The notes under the pieces: model-generated
The model's database searches: none
Told to the model about the DNA's origin: nothing
The model's input: only the letters and a program-made list of their open reading frames with translations
Part shown: positions 1 to 9,100 of the stretch, piece after piece
Layout: the number at the start of each line of letters is the position of its first letter
Position numbering within the stretch: position 1 is the first letter of the stretch
Origin: Actinomycetota bacterium
GTDB lineage: Bacteria > Actinomycetota > Actinomycetes > Actinomycetales > Microbacteriaceae
Direction of reading: 5' to 3'
Assembly: GCA_020161315.1 (NCBI GenBank)
Contig: JAIUOH010000031.1
Span: 1-37,644, forward strand
Length of the DNA stretch: 37,644 bases
Made by a program: the position numbers and the translations under genes

Positions 1-495
1 TGGAATGATCGCCTCTACGGCTACGGCGTGTTGAATCCGAAGGCGATGCTTGCTGTCGACCCGACGCAGTTTCCCGGCGAGAACCCGCTGTTCGTGAAGG
101 ATGTGTCTGACCCTCGCTGCCAGGGCGCTGAAACCATGGAAACTTGCGCCTGGGCCACGCATCCCACCACGCAAGACTTCGAGCGGATCTGGGCACAGTG
201 GGATGCCTCAAAGCAGCAAAGCTCCGTGGAGCCCAAGGCTAAACCCGCGCCCAAGCCCGTGGCCGTAGCCGACTACACGTTGCTCTGGGTGCTCGGAGGT
301 GTGCTCGCGCTGGGCGTGATCGCTGCGGCGATAATCGTGCCTATCGTGATTACGAGCTCGCGGAAAGCGCGCGCGAAAGAACAAGTCGCTGCTCGCGGGC
401 AACACTGGCCGGGCTATGCACCGAGCCAGCAGCAGACTGCGCCAACACACGAGTTTTCGTCTCAGTTTGATGAGAGAAACGGAGCACAACAATGA
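1..495 (+). CDS. C-terminal part of a mycosin-like S8 serine protease (5' truncated by window edge)
   Basis: The reading frame is open from base 1 and ends at a TGA at 493-495, so only the last 164 residues are visible. The first residues (WNDRLYGYGVLNPKAMLAVD) match the usual end of the subtilisin fold in mycosins, where a GYG-V-(D/N)P-x-A-L segment follows the catalytic Ser. A charged linker follows, then one strong transmembrane segment (about residues 94-117, YTLLWVLGGVLALGVIAAAI) and a Gln-rich cytoplasmic tail. That is the family layout: secreted protease domain anchored by one C-terminal helix. The catalytic residues lie outside the window. The stop overlaps the ATG of the next gene (ATGA), so the two are probably co-translated. 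A complete mycosin lies further right at 11182-12477, so this locus has two. Family assignment from the tail alone is moderately sure. Confidence 0.72.
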   Translation, partial: WNDRLYGYGVLNPKAMLAVDPTQFPGENPLFVKDVSDPRCQGAETMETCAWATHPTTQDFERIWAQWDASKQQSSVEPKAKPAPKPVAVADYTLLWVLGGVLALGVIAAAIIVPIVITSSRKARAKEQVAARGQHWPGYAPSQQQTAPTHEFSSQFDERNGAQQ

Positions 496-1730
496 ATTCT
501 GGCATGCAGTGTGAGGTTGGGCTTACCCCCGAACGCATACTTGAGCGGCTTGCTGCGGGTGAGGATGCGCAGCTTTCAAATCTCTCGCGCCTCATCGGGA
601 GCGTGCAGGGCGTCGCCGACCGGCTCGGTGAGGCACAGAGGTTTCTCTTTACTGCAGCGCGATGGGAGGGTGCCTCGGCGACGCTCGCGAACGAGAACTT
701 CGGCGTCATGCAGGCCAACCTTTTGTCCCTCGCAGGATCATTGAATGAGCGACGGGAACTCATAGCGGAACACAATGATGCACGACGCAAGAAGGCTGCC
801 GAACTGCTTCATGACCTGCCAACTGCTGGCGTTCCGGGTTACGTTCAAGATGCGCTCAACCGGAATGATGTGTCGGTGCAGACGCCGTTCGGCAAGATCA
901 GTTTGAACGAGGGTGCTGAGAAGGTAGCGGACTTCTTCGGAGCCAAGCGTTCTGAAGCGGCGGTTGAAAAACTTGAGCGTATGGATGCGCTGATAAAAGC
1001 CCAGTCAATAGCAGTACGTTCCAAGTCCCGTAGCGAATATCTTCCTGTGAAACTCGCCGACGGTACGAGCGCTAACTTTCCTGCATCCGCGCCAGAACCC
1101 GGTAGCTACACCACAACACTGCCACAGTACCCCGGCGGGGGGTGGCGCAGGCCGGGCGTCGATGGCCCGGGCAGCCCTTGGGGGCCGCCCGGCTCCGAGC
1201 ACCCCGATGGCCCGCGTGATCCGCGAAACCCTGAAGATCCGCGCAATCCCAACGATCCGCGCAATCCACATGGCCCCAACGACCCGCGTAATCCGCACGA
1301 TCCGCGCAACCCACATAGTCCGAACGGCCCGAACGGAACCGGCAGCGGGCCTGGCTTGGGTGTCGGGCTTGCTGGTGGCGGTCTCGCTGCCGCGGGGCTC
1401 GGCGTTGGCGCTCGCCTCGCAAAGTTTGGCGGGGTCGGCGGTGGGCTCGGTGGTGCATTTGGGCGCGGTGCCGGTCTCGGCGCATCGGGTGGCTTGCGCG
1501 GCGGTGCCGGTCTCGCAGGCGGTGCCGCGGGTGGGTCGGGCGCGTCGACCGCTAACGCCGGTTCTGGCGCCGGGCGCTCTGGTGGCATGATGGGCGGAGG
1601 AGCTGGCGGCTCTGACGAAAAGAAGAAGCGAAACGAGCCCGGCCTGGGCTATATCGCCCCGAAATACGAAGACGGGGGCGAGAACGGCCCTGCGGCAGAT
1701 GCCTCGCGTGCCGGTCGTAGACGCGATTAA
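492..1730 (+). CDS. WXG/PPE-like type VII secretion-associated protein with Pro-Asn repeat and Gly-rich tail
   Basis: This 412-residue protein starts at an ATG overlapping the upstream mycosin stop. The N-terminal ~200 residues are predicted helical, with a WEG tripeptide at 58-60 between two helical stretches (about 15-55 and 62-105). That is the hairpin arrangement of WXG100 and PPE proteins. A linker leads to a low-complexity segment built on DPRNP units (about 243-275). A Gly/Ala-rich segment (about 283-375) and a charged C-terminus containing GLGYIAPKYEDGG follow. No signal peptide or membrane helix is seen. By position, directly after a mycosin, it is a likely secreted substrate or substrate-scaffold of the system. 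I could not place an exact YxxxD/E export motif in the C-terminal tail. Function beyond this is unknown. Confidence 0.7.
   Translation: MNSGMQCEVGLTPERILERLAAGEDAQLSNLSRLIGSVQGVADRLGEAQRFLFTAARWEGASATLANENFGVMQANLLSLAGSLNERRELIAEHNDARRKKAAELLHDLPTAGVPGYVQDALNRNDVSVQTPFGKISLNEGAEKVADFFGAKRSEAAVEKLERMDALIKAQSIAVRSKSRSEYLPVKLADGTSANFPASAPEPGSYTTTLPQYPGGGWRRPGVDGPGSPWGPPGSEHPDGPRDPRNPEDPRNPNDPRNPHGPNDPRNPHDPRNPHSPNGPNGTGSGPGLGVGLAGGGLAAAGLGVGARLAKFGGVGGGLGGAFGRGAGLGASGGLRGGAGLAGGAAGGSGASTANAGSGAGRSGGMMGGGAGGSDEKKKRNEPGLGYIAPKYEDGGENGPAADASRAGRRRD
1218..1316 (+). repeat. In-frame DPRNP coding repeat
   Basis: Five copies of the pentapeptide D-P-R-N-P lie within 33 codons, separated by short spacers rich in Asn, His, Gly and Pro. 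Codons differ between copies (GAT or GAC, CGC, CGA or CGT, AAC or AAT), so this is an older expansion or one under selection at protein level rather than a fresh slippage tract. Confidence 0.85.
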
Positions 1731-1843
1731 GGCGGTTGTGCTGTCTCTACTTGTGTGCTCTTCGCAGTGCCCTTAAATCATCGATTTCAGGGTTGAATCT
1801 GCCGTGAGGGCGGCGGCTGGCAATGCTGGGCCAAAGGACCGAA

Positions 1844-2083
1844 ATGTCAACCAGGGACCGAGTTCGGTGGGCTCGCTCCTCGTGCGAACGTGCAGATACT
1901 GAGTTCAAGACTCGAGGCGCCAAGATTGTTGACAATCGCATGATTTTGAAAGGAGTGGCGGGTACTGTGTATGTGCTTCCTGCAGCAGATGGTCCGGCGA
2001 GTTCATCAGATGTTAAGGCCGCTTCGAGGGCAGAGGGCATTCGGGGCACGTTCACGGCCGATCTGAGGTGTGCGACGAAGTGA
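1844..2083 (+). CDS. Small hypothetical protein
   Basis: This is a possible 79-residue product. The chosen ATG has a good Shine-Dalgarno sequence, AAAGGA, about five bases upstream. The protein is charged and Arg-rich at the N-terminus, with one hydrophobic run in the middle (VAGTVYVLPAADG) and no recognised domain. Its stop overlaps a GTG that opens a further short frame. Third-position GC is weak compared with the surrounding secretion genes, and an antisense open frame of about 170 codons (1747-2259) covers the same DNA. I cannot decide between a real small gene, decayed coding DNA and non-coding DNA. Confidence 0.3.
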   Translation: MSTRDRVRWARSSCERADTEFKTRGAKIVDNRMILKGVAGTVYVLPAADGPASSSDVKAASRAEGIRGTFTADLRCATK

Positions 2084-2223
2084 GTCAGCAATCTGGGTCT
2101 TCGGCGACCGATTTCTGGATCTTGTCTGACGGAATCGACTTTCAAACAAAGGCGTTCGATCAGTGTGCTGAACTCTTCGGGCGCGCCAATTATGTCGCTT
2201 GGAAACTGCGCAACGTTCGTTGA
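2080..2223 (+). CDS. Very small hypothetical protein, coupled to the preceding frame
   Basis: This 47-codon frame opens with a GTG that overlaps the previous stop (GTGA) and ends in TGA just before the convergent lipoprotein gene. The predicted peptide (starting VSQQSGSSATDFWILSDG) has a plausible amino acid composition but no recognised motif. With its partner it could be a single ancestral gene split by a frameshift. Confidence 0.22.
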   Translation: MSQQSGSSATDFWILSDGIDFQTKAFDQCAELFGRANYVAWKLRNVR

Positions 2224-2230
2224 GCCGCGG

Positions 2231-2938
2231 TTAATAAGTCGGCAGCTCGAGCACCTCAAAGGTTGCCCTCGCGTCGCCTGAGGTATCCGCAGTTACCGTC
2301 TGTGATGTCTCAGTGTTTGGGGCGAGCAAGCCTTTTGGAATGTCTGCGGTCACGCGGTAGACGCCGGGATACACGAGATACATGTATGGCAGACCTTCTT
2401 CGCTTGGTCGCAGCGAATCTTGGATGCCAACGATCCTGAAAGGTGCCGACTGGGTTTGCACAGTGCTTTTCTGTGCGTCGACGAACAGTTGCACTGTCAG
2501 CGAGTCTTCGAGCACCCATTCTGATGATTCAGGGCTCCAATGGACGGTGAGAGCCGAACTGTGTTCTTTGCCATTGAGTTCGTATGTAAAGCCAATCTCT
2601 AGGGTGTCGTCTTCGCCCTGCACGCTCTTCGGATTGGTCTTTACCTGCACCTTCTCGATGCGCTCATCTGCGCTCTGCAAAACACTGTCAGTGCGAAGTG
2701 AGCCTAGGTCGCTTTCGTCTTGATCGCTCGTGCTCGTGCGGTACGTGTTGTTCACAGCTTCGCTGTCGAGTCGCGCGGCGGTGGTTGCGTCGCCTTCGGA
2801 AATTGCGGTGAGATACTTTGAAACGACCTTGGTTGGGGCGGGGCGATGCGGTGCTGCGCCGCATGCGGTGAGCGAAAGCGTCAGCAACGCCGCAACTCCT
2901 GTTGTAGTCAATGCGAAAAATCTGCGGTGAATCGGCAC
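2231..2938 (-). CDS. Secreted lipoprotein of the type VII locus
   Basis: A 235-residue protein with a classic lipoprotein signal: positive residues (HRR), a hydrophobic core and the lipobox L-T-A-C with Cys at residue 26. The mature part begins with a segment like small NTF2-fold lipoprotein domains (KVVSKYLTAISEGDATTAARL). A beta-rich region follows, then a C-terminal segment around LPYMYLVYPGVYRVTADIP. That C-terminal segment recurs in the short protein at 5670-5969, so the two are paralogous. It starts at GTG. It should be an outer-face membrane lipoprotein. It is last in a leftward series with the leucine-rich repeat protein and the WXG-like protein, which suggests a shared role in the secretion locus, though no function is known. 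Confidence 0.75.
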   Translation of the reverse strand: MPIHRRFFALTTTGVAALLTLSLTACGAAPHRPAPTKVVSKYLTAISEGDATTAARLDSEAVNNTYRTSTSDQDESDLGSLRTDSVLQSADERIEKVQVKTNPKSVQGEDDTLEIGFTYELNGKEHSSALTVHWSPESSEWVLEDSLTVQLFVDAQKSTVQTQSAPFRIVGIQDSLRPSEEGLPYMYLVYPGVYRVTADIPKGLLAPNTETSQTVTADTSGDARATFEVLELPTY

Positions 2939-3034
2939 AGTCTAGATACTTTCGTTGGTGATGTTGAAGAGCATATCTGCGATGGCGGTTCTGAATGCGT
3001 CATGCACAAGTCATCGCAGACCACTGTGCCAGCA

Positions 3035-4066
3035 CTATTTGTCATAGCCGGGCAGCGAAGTCAGTGGGCTCTGCGGGTTTTCGACGCGACACTTTTCTTC
3101 GCGCAGTCGCTCCTTGCGTCGACGCAATAGAGCCGCTACTCCGACGGTTGCGCCCGCGGCCGCGGCAATCCAGATGATCCATTGGACCCAGGGTAACGAG
3201 AAGAACGGAGGGGGAACCTTGGCGGGGGTCACTTCGAGCACGCCCGAGAATCGGAAGCCATCAGCTGTAAAGGTGATGTCGCGCTCCCACGCCAGCCGTT
3301 GAGGGCCTTCGTCAGCCACAACGAATTTCGTGTCGAAGTCTGTGCCCACTACGTCAAGGTCGGTGAGCGGGATGGTCTTGCCAAGGTAATCACGAACCGG
3401 GCTCTCAACCGTTTCGCCAGGTTGGAGATTCTTCATCTCAATCGATTGGCTGTCGAGCGCAAGAATCTGCAAGTTCTTGTAGCGCACGGCCTCGTAGTCA
3501 TATGTTGGCGTGATATCTGCAATGTGATTGCCCGACAGATAGAGCATTTCAAGTTTCGGCAGCTTCTCGAGTCCGTGCAGATCTCGAATGCGATTGTCGC
3601 TCAGATTGACCACCCGAAGATTGGGATGTTCACCGAACGAAGTCAGGTCGGTGATGCTGTTGTTTACAATCACCAGCCACTCCAACTCGGCAAGCTGTCG
3701 GAGTGCGGACAGATCTTTCAATTTGCCACGTGACTCCATTTCGGTTGGTCCTTCAATGCCAAGCACCTTGAGCTTTCGGGCATACTCAAGCCCTGTCAGG
3801 TCTGACACGGTAGCGTCTTTGCAGCTCAGCCCTTCAAGTTCGACGAGCCTGGCTTTCGGAACCATCGTCTCGGTGATGCCAGCGCCCGGATTCTCAATGT
3901 CAAAGGTGCTGTCTTGGGCAGAAAAATTTACCATCAAGCAAGCACGCAATGCGGGGTCAGGGATCTCGACGCCCGCAACCGGCACGGCTGCCGCGGTTGC
4001 CGGTGACGCAACACCACTCATCAGCAGGGCCATAGCTGCGATGAATATGAGTCGGTTAGCTCGCAA
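3035..4066 (-). CDS. Leucine-rich repeat (internalin-like) cell-surface protein
   Basis: This 343-residue protein has a signal peptide (residues 1-26, ending in an A-x-A site, ATAAA). A short cap region carrying IPDPALRACL, typical of the N-cap of bacterial SDS22-like repeats, precedes about four to five leucine-rich repeats (about residues 88-200), e.g. LRVVNLSDNRIRDLHGLEKL and LEMLYLSGNHIADI. A beta-rich region follows, then one transmembrane helix (about 292-314) and a basic tail starting RRRK. The layout is that of an exported, membrane-anchored protein exposing a recognition surface. The ATG lies inside the end of the upstream gene (11-base overlap), so translation is probably coupled. 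Such repeats bind proteins or glycans; the ligand here is unknown. Placement in a type VII locus is unusual. Confidence 0.8.
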   Translation of the reverse strand: MRANRLIFIAAMALLMSGVASPATAAAVPVAGVEIPDPALRACLMVNFSAQDSTFDIENPGAGITETMVPKARLVELEGLSCKDATVSDLTGLEYARKLKVLGIEGPTEMESRGKLKDLSALRQLAELEWLVIVNNSITDLTSFGEHPNLRVVNLSDNRIRDLHGLEKLPKLEMLYLSGNHIADITPTYDYEAVRYKNLQILALDSQSIEMKNLQPGETVESPVRDYLGKTIPLTDLDVVGTDFDTKFVVADEGPQRLAWERDITFTADGFRFSGVLEVTPAKVPPPFFSLPWVQWIIWIAAAAGATVGVAALLRRRKERLREEKCRVENPQSPLTSLPGYDK

Positions 4067-5501
4067 GGGGGGTCTCGTTTTCAGACATCATCTGGCTGAG
4101 GGCTTTACTTACTTGCCCCGAGTCTTGCGAAGTCTTGTGTTGTGGCCAGAGCGGATCATCGTCGTGCGAGGCGTCTAACTCGCTGAGAAACTTCCTTGTG
4201 TCTTCAACAATCGAATCTTCAAGATCCAAAAACTCTTTCAGGGCAGCGCCCAGCTCGATCGCACCGTTCTGCATTTCAAATGCAAGATCGAGAAGAAGAT
4301 CGCTGATCAGTTCACCCAGCTGATCGATTCGCGCACCCCCGCCGCAAGGCGGCAACCCGATTGAAGCGCGACTAAGCGCGGTTGATATCTCTTTGCCGGA
4401 AGTCGACGCCGCAATCTGTTGGATTTCGCTTGCAAAACCGGGCATATATTTTGTGACCAGCTGATTTATCTCAAATGGGGGATAGCTAAACTCACGCGGG
4501 TCGTTCAACCCTCTCGCCTCGATCTTTGAAGGTCTTAGATCAAATAGGCCCCTATTGGCTTCAATTGCATGGATGCATTCGACGGTGTAATCGTTTATTG
4601 AAATTTCTGCGGACCTTGAATGCTTATCTAATCCAGCCAGAGCCGTACTAACCTGAGAGAGTGCTCCTGTGCACGACCTCAGATCCTCTGGCTTCCAGAA
4701 AGCGCTATTTTCGGTTGGAACATTCCTGGCGGCCATGGACACGGCCGTCATTCCGATCTTCGCCGCCACTCCGCCTACCGGCGCCAGCTGCGCAAGCTTC
4801 AAAGCAAAGTCCAGAGTGCCAAGCTTGGCTTGCGCTGAATGCTCGCCGCCCTCAGCGACTTCCCTCAGCCCAACTTCGACCCACTGCAAAATCTCATGAA
4901 GTTTTTTGCGAGATTTCTCCCACACTACGCGGTGCGCGTCGGCAAGGTTCCCTCGTGCCAACGCGGCAGACCGTAGACTACCAATCGCGACTTCGAGCTT
5001 TCTTAGAAACTTCTCTTGGAACGCTTCCATCGTCTCGCCAGACATGCGGTCGGCATTGGCTCGAATGGACTCAATCGTTGTCACCAACTCGCCATTCGCC
5101 GTGAGGATTGCGCCTTTCGATTGAGTGCTCTCAAGCTGAAGATTCTTGGCCATGCTTATCATCGCTGTGAGCGGAGAAGAAAGCTCTTCTGGGTCAGGTA
5201 TGCTTCGCCAAGGGTTGAGAATCTCAGATACTGTGGCGCGAATCTCAGCGAAGCTCTGCTGAAAATAGTCTGTCCAATCATGCGGCTCGCCAATCTCGAA
5301 GAGAGGCTCGCCGTCTTGCTGATGCGGAGGAAGCTTAAATTCCCCGCTGCTAGTTACTATCAGCATTCGAGCGGAGCTGGCGGCTGAATATACGCTGCCC
5401 TGCTTAATCCAAGGACCCAGATCTGCCTCGGTCCTCATCCAAGCATCGATTGCAGCTTGTTCTATCCGTTTGGCAGCTCCGTCAACATCGAGATTGACCA
5501 T
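4056..5501 (-). CDS. Helical protein with WXG-like segment, putative type VII substrate
   Basis: A 481-residue, mostly alpha-helical protein with no signal peptide and only short hydrophobic stretches (about residues 236-260). The part around 105-205 resembles the WXG100 helical hairpin. The turn reads RMSGETMEAFQEKF (152-165), matching the family pattern W-x-G-x-x-x-x-x-F with Met in place of Trp. The C-terminal ~100 residues are again helical and acidic. The start ATG has the ribosome site GGGAG a few bases upstream. The gene overlaps the leucine-rich repeat gene by 11 bases, so the two are one transcription unit. I infer a secreted or surface-partner protein of the secretion system. Third-position GC is lower than in eccC, which suggests accessory or transferred DNA. 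Confidence 0.6.
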   Translation of the reverse strand: MVNLDVDGAAKRIEQAAIDAWMRTEADLGPWIKQGSVYSAASSARMLIVTSSGEFKLPPHQQDGEPLFEIGEPHDWTDYFQQSFAEIRATVSEILNPWRSIPDPEELSSPLTAMISMAKNLQLESTQSKGAILTANGELVTTIESIRANADRMSGETMEAFQEKFLRKLEVAIGSLRSAALARGNLADAHRVVWEKSRKKLHEILQWVEVGLREVAEGGEHSAQAKLGTLDFALKLAQLAPVGGVAAKIGMTAVSMAARNVPTENSAFWKPEDLRSCTGALSQVSTALAGLDKHSRSAEISINDYTVECIHAIEANRGLFDLRPSKIEARGLNDPREFSYPPFEINQLVTKYMPGFASEIQQIAASTSGKEISTALSRASIGLPPCGGGARIDQLGELISDLLLDLAFEMQNGAIELGAALKEFLDLEDSIVEDTRKFLSELDASHDDDPLWPQHKTSQDSGQVSKALSQMMSENETPLAS

Positions 5502-5669
5502 TTTTCTCCCGGGGTAGGTGAAAAAAGGGGACTGGTAGTGATCTATGTCTGATTGACACTTGACACAAATCTTAGCTGAAGCGGGCGACCTGGGCGTTTG
5601 CGCCAGGAATTAGCCGAATACGGTACCCCGGCAGCTTGAAGTTCTTGTTGCGTTTCGTTCTCGTGTAGA

Positions 5670-5969
5670 TCAATTCGACGGCAGCGGCAGCGTATTGAAC
5701 GCTGCGGTAACGTCGTTCATGCTGTTGCCGATGAGAACCAGCTGCTCAGGCAACGTGCCGGGCGCAAGCAGCTCCTGTGGAATGTTTGCAGCGACGCGAT
5801 ACACGCCCGGATACACAAGATGCATCAAGGGCAGGTGTTCCGAATTTGAATCGGGAATGATCCTATTCTTAGTTCCGTCAACTCGAAACTCAGCAGCCCG
5901 GTGTGAGCGACCAGCTCTTGACCTCAGTGTGACGGCGAGCAGCACGAACATCGCTGATGTTCCAAGCAC
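5670..5969 (-). CDS. Short paralogue of the 2231-2938 lipoprotein (C-terminal domain only)
   Basis: The frame gives 99 residues from a GTG. The first ~17 are a hydrophobic segment (LGTSAMFVLLAVTL) that would be a signal anchor. The rest aligns with the C-terminus of the lipoprotein at 2231-2938: AEFRVDG against APFRIVG, LPLMHLVYPGVYRVAANIP against LPYMYLVYPGVYRVTADIP, LLAPGT against LLAPNT, and a closing LPLPSN against LELPTY. The Cys lipobox and the ~130-residue middle domain are missing. The frame stays open upstream to a TAG near 6040 without a better start, so this may be a real mini-protein with a membrane anchor or the remnant of an internal deletion. It is the first leftward gene after the divergent eccC promoter region. 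Confidence 0.55.
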   Translation of the reverse strand: MLGTSAMFVLLAVTLRSRAGRSHRAAEFRVDGTKNRIIPDSNSEHLPLMHLVYPGVYRVAANIPQELLAPGTLPEQLVLIGNSMNDVTAAFNTLPLPSN

Positions 5970-6158
5970 AGCGACCCTGTTGGGTTTGCGTACCGCCGAT
6001 CCGTTCTTGCGACAGGTGTTGAGACCTTCTTCTGAAGCCTAGACAAGTCCTGCGATTCGAGGGCCAACGGTGACTGCAGTGCAACCCACACCAACCGATC
6101 GCACGCAGTAGTCTAGAGACTGTCATCGCCTCGGCCACAGAACTGGAGCAAGCTGCAC

Positions 6159-9100
6159 ATGAGCAACCGCCTCAGCCCGCCACGGGTGCCTTCTGGTTCG
6201 ATCGTTTTACAGGTGCCACCCGAGATTGAACCCTCTGACGGTGCGAGCAGCCTGCTCACCTCGGCTCTGCCCATGCTCGGCAGCGTCGGTGCGATCATCA
6301 TGGTCTCGATCAATAATGCGGGCCCCACCGGCTGGATCACGGGCGGAATGTTTTTGATCTCTGCGCTCGGCTTCGTTTTCGTGAACGGCTGGCGACAGCG
6401 CGCCCAGCGTCAGGCAAAGCTGCTCAGCGCTCGGCGCGAATACCTTGCATACCTGACGGAACTGCGCACCACTGTGCGCAACGCAGCAAAGACGCAGCGG
6501 CGCGAACGTAACTGGCGCTACCCGGCACCAGAGACCCTCAGCTACCTAGTAGAAGATGGCACGCGTGTCTGGGAGCGCGACCCCTCTGCAGAAGACAACC
6601 TGGCGGTGCGCGTCGGTACTTCGGACCAGCCCCTGTGTCTCAAGCTCGAGGCGCCAGAGCTGCCGCCGGTCGCCGACCTCGACCCTGTTTCGACTACCGC
6701 TGCGCACCGCTTCATTCTCACGCACGAGACCCAGCAAGATCTGCCGACGTTCGTGCGTATTTCTCACTACGCGAAAGTGCAGCTCGTTGGTGAGCAGGCC
6801 GAGAGCGTGAGATCTATGGCGCGAGCAATGGTGGCCCACCTCGCGTCTTTGCAGAGCCCAGACGAGCTACAGATTGTGATCGCGGCTGGCTCCGACTCGC
6901 TCGTGCACTGGGAGTGGGCAAAGTGGCTGCCGCACGCCCAGTCGACCAGAATGCGCGACGCGCTCGGCCCCGCGCGAATGATCGGCACTGATCTCTCAGT
7001 GCTGACACAGATGCTGCCCGAAGAGGTGCGAGATCGACCCCGGTTTGTGCTCGACGCACCGAGTCCCTCGCCGCACGTACTTGTCGTCGTTGACGGTGCC
7101 CGCGTGGTGCCGAGCGACCCGATCTTCGCGGGTGGCCTGCAGGGCGTCACCGTGCTCGAGCTGCCGCAGAGCTGGGCTGACAATGACAGCATGAGCGTCG
7201 CACGTTTTTCGATTTCAGAAGATCGCGCGCAGTTCGCTGTCGGCCCGCACCAACAGCAGGTGATCACGGTGGATCGCATGACCACAGTCGAGGCAGAGGC
7301 TGTGGCGCGACGGCTTGCACCCCTCTACAACGTAGATTCAGGTGATGACCAACCGGGCAGGGTCGGCGCGACCAAGCAGCAGGAACTCGTTGAGCTGCTG
7401 CATATGCCCGACGTGCGTGACCTTGATTTCGCAACGGTCTGGAGCTACCTGCCCGAGCGGGATCGGCTGCGCGTGCCTATCGGCCAAGACACGAGCGGGG
7501 CCCCGCTGATCCTTGACCTGAAAGAATCGGCGCAACAGGGCATGGGCCCGCACGGCCTGATCATCGGCGCGACGGGCTCCGGAAAATCTGAGGTTTTGCG
7601 CACGCTGGTGCTCTCGCTCGCGCTGACACACTCGCCAGAGCAGCTGAACTTTGTGCTCGTCGATTTCAAGGGCGGCGCGACGTTTGCCGGCATGGCAGAC
7701 ATGCCGCACGTCTCGGCGATCATCACGAACCTCGGCGAAGAAATTAGCTTGGTCGACCGCATGCAAGACGCACTGCAGGGCGAGATGGTTCGTCGTCAAG
7801 AACTGCTGCGCTCGGCGGGCAACTTCGTGAACGTGGGGGAGTACGAGAAAGCGAGGCGCGAGGGTCGAAGCGACCTGGCGCCGCTGCCCGCGCTGCTGAT
7901 CGTTGCCGACGAGTTTTCGGAGCTGCTGAGCGCAAAACCCGAGTTTATTGAGTCGTTCGTCGCGATCGGTCGCCTCGGCCGCTCGCTGCACGTGCATTTG
8001 CTGCTCGCGTCGCAGCGCCTTGAAGAGTCGAAGTTAAAGGGGCTCGACACTCACCTGTCGTATCGCATCGGTCTGCGTACGTTCTCGGCGGCAGAGTCGC
8101 GCGCCGTCATCGGGGTGCCTGATGCCTATCAGCTGCCACAGGAACCGGGTGGTGGCCTGCTCAAAGTCGGCAGCGACGAGAACCTGGCACAGTTTCGAGC
8201 GGCTTACGTATCGGGCCCGCCCCCGCGTCGCCGAGTCACGGCGCAGAATGCAAATGAAGCCTCGGCAAGCGGCCCGGTGCGCATTGAGCGCTTCACTGCC
8301 GCTGCGCAGGGGCTCATCGACCCGGCGAGACAAGATATCGAGGCTGCCGCTGCTGCCGCCGAAGAGGCGGCCTTGCAGGCCGCTGAACCAGAAGAGAAGC
8401 GCAGCACATTCGATATCGCGGTATCGCGCATGTCAGGAATCGGCCCCGCAGCCCACCAGGTCTGGCTGCCGCCGCTCGAAGAACCGGCAACGCTTGATCA
8501 GCTGCTTGGCGACCTGACCACAAGCGCCGAATTGGGGCTGCACTCGCCGCTTTGGCGCGCTCATCGTCGCCTCACCGTGCCGATCGGTATCGTCGATGTG
8601 CCGCTCTACCAGCGACGCGACCTGCTCACACTGGACCTTGCGGGTGCGGCTGGCCACGTCGCTATCGTCGGCGCACCGCTTTCGGGCAAGAGCACTGCAG
8701 CCCGATCTCTCGTGGCGTCGCTCTCGCTCACGCACACCCCGCAAGAGGTGCAGTTCTTCGTCATCGACTTTGGCGGCAGCTTCACGAGCCTTCGCGACCT
8801 GCCGCACCTCGCGGGTCTCGCGTCGCGTAACGAGCCCGAGATCATGCGCCGCATCGTCGCCGAGGTCACCGCGCTCGTGAACGCGCGAGAGGCCTACTTC
8901 AGGGCGAACGGTATCGACTCGATCGAGACCTACCGCAGTCGACGCTCCCAAGGCACCGCTGACGACGGTTACGGCGATATCTTCTTGGTGGTCGACGGCT
9001 GGGGCATGATGCGCGAAGAGCACGAGGCTCTTGAGGGTGCAATTCAGCAGCTCGTCGCCCGTGGCCTAAGCTACGGCGTGCACATCGTGATCACCGCGAA

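Noticed and set aside
1106-1588. Pro/Arg-rich antisense frame opposite the WXG/PPE-like gene
   Set aside because: It is the complement of the Gly/Pro repeat and shows no independent coding signal.
7338-7997. 219-codon minus-strand frame inside eccC
   Set aside because: Typical shadow of a GC-rich gene; no motif found.
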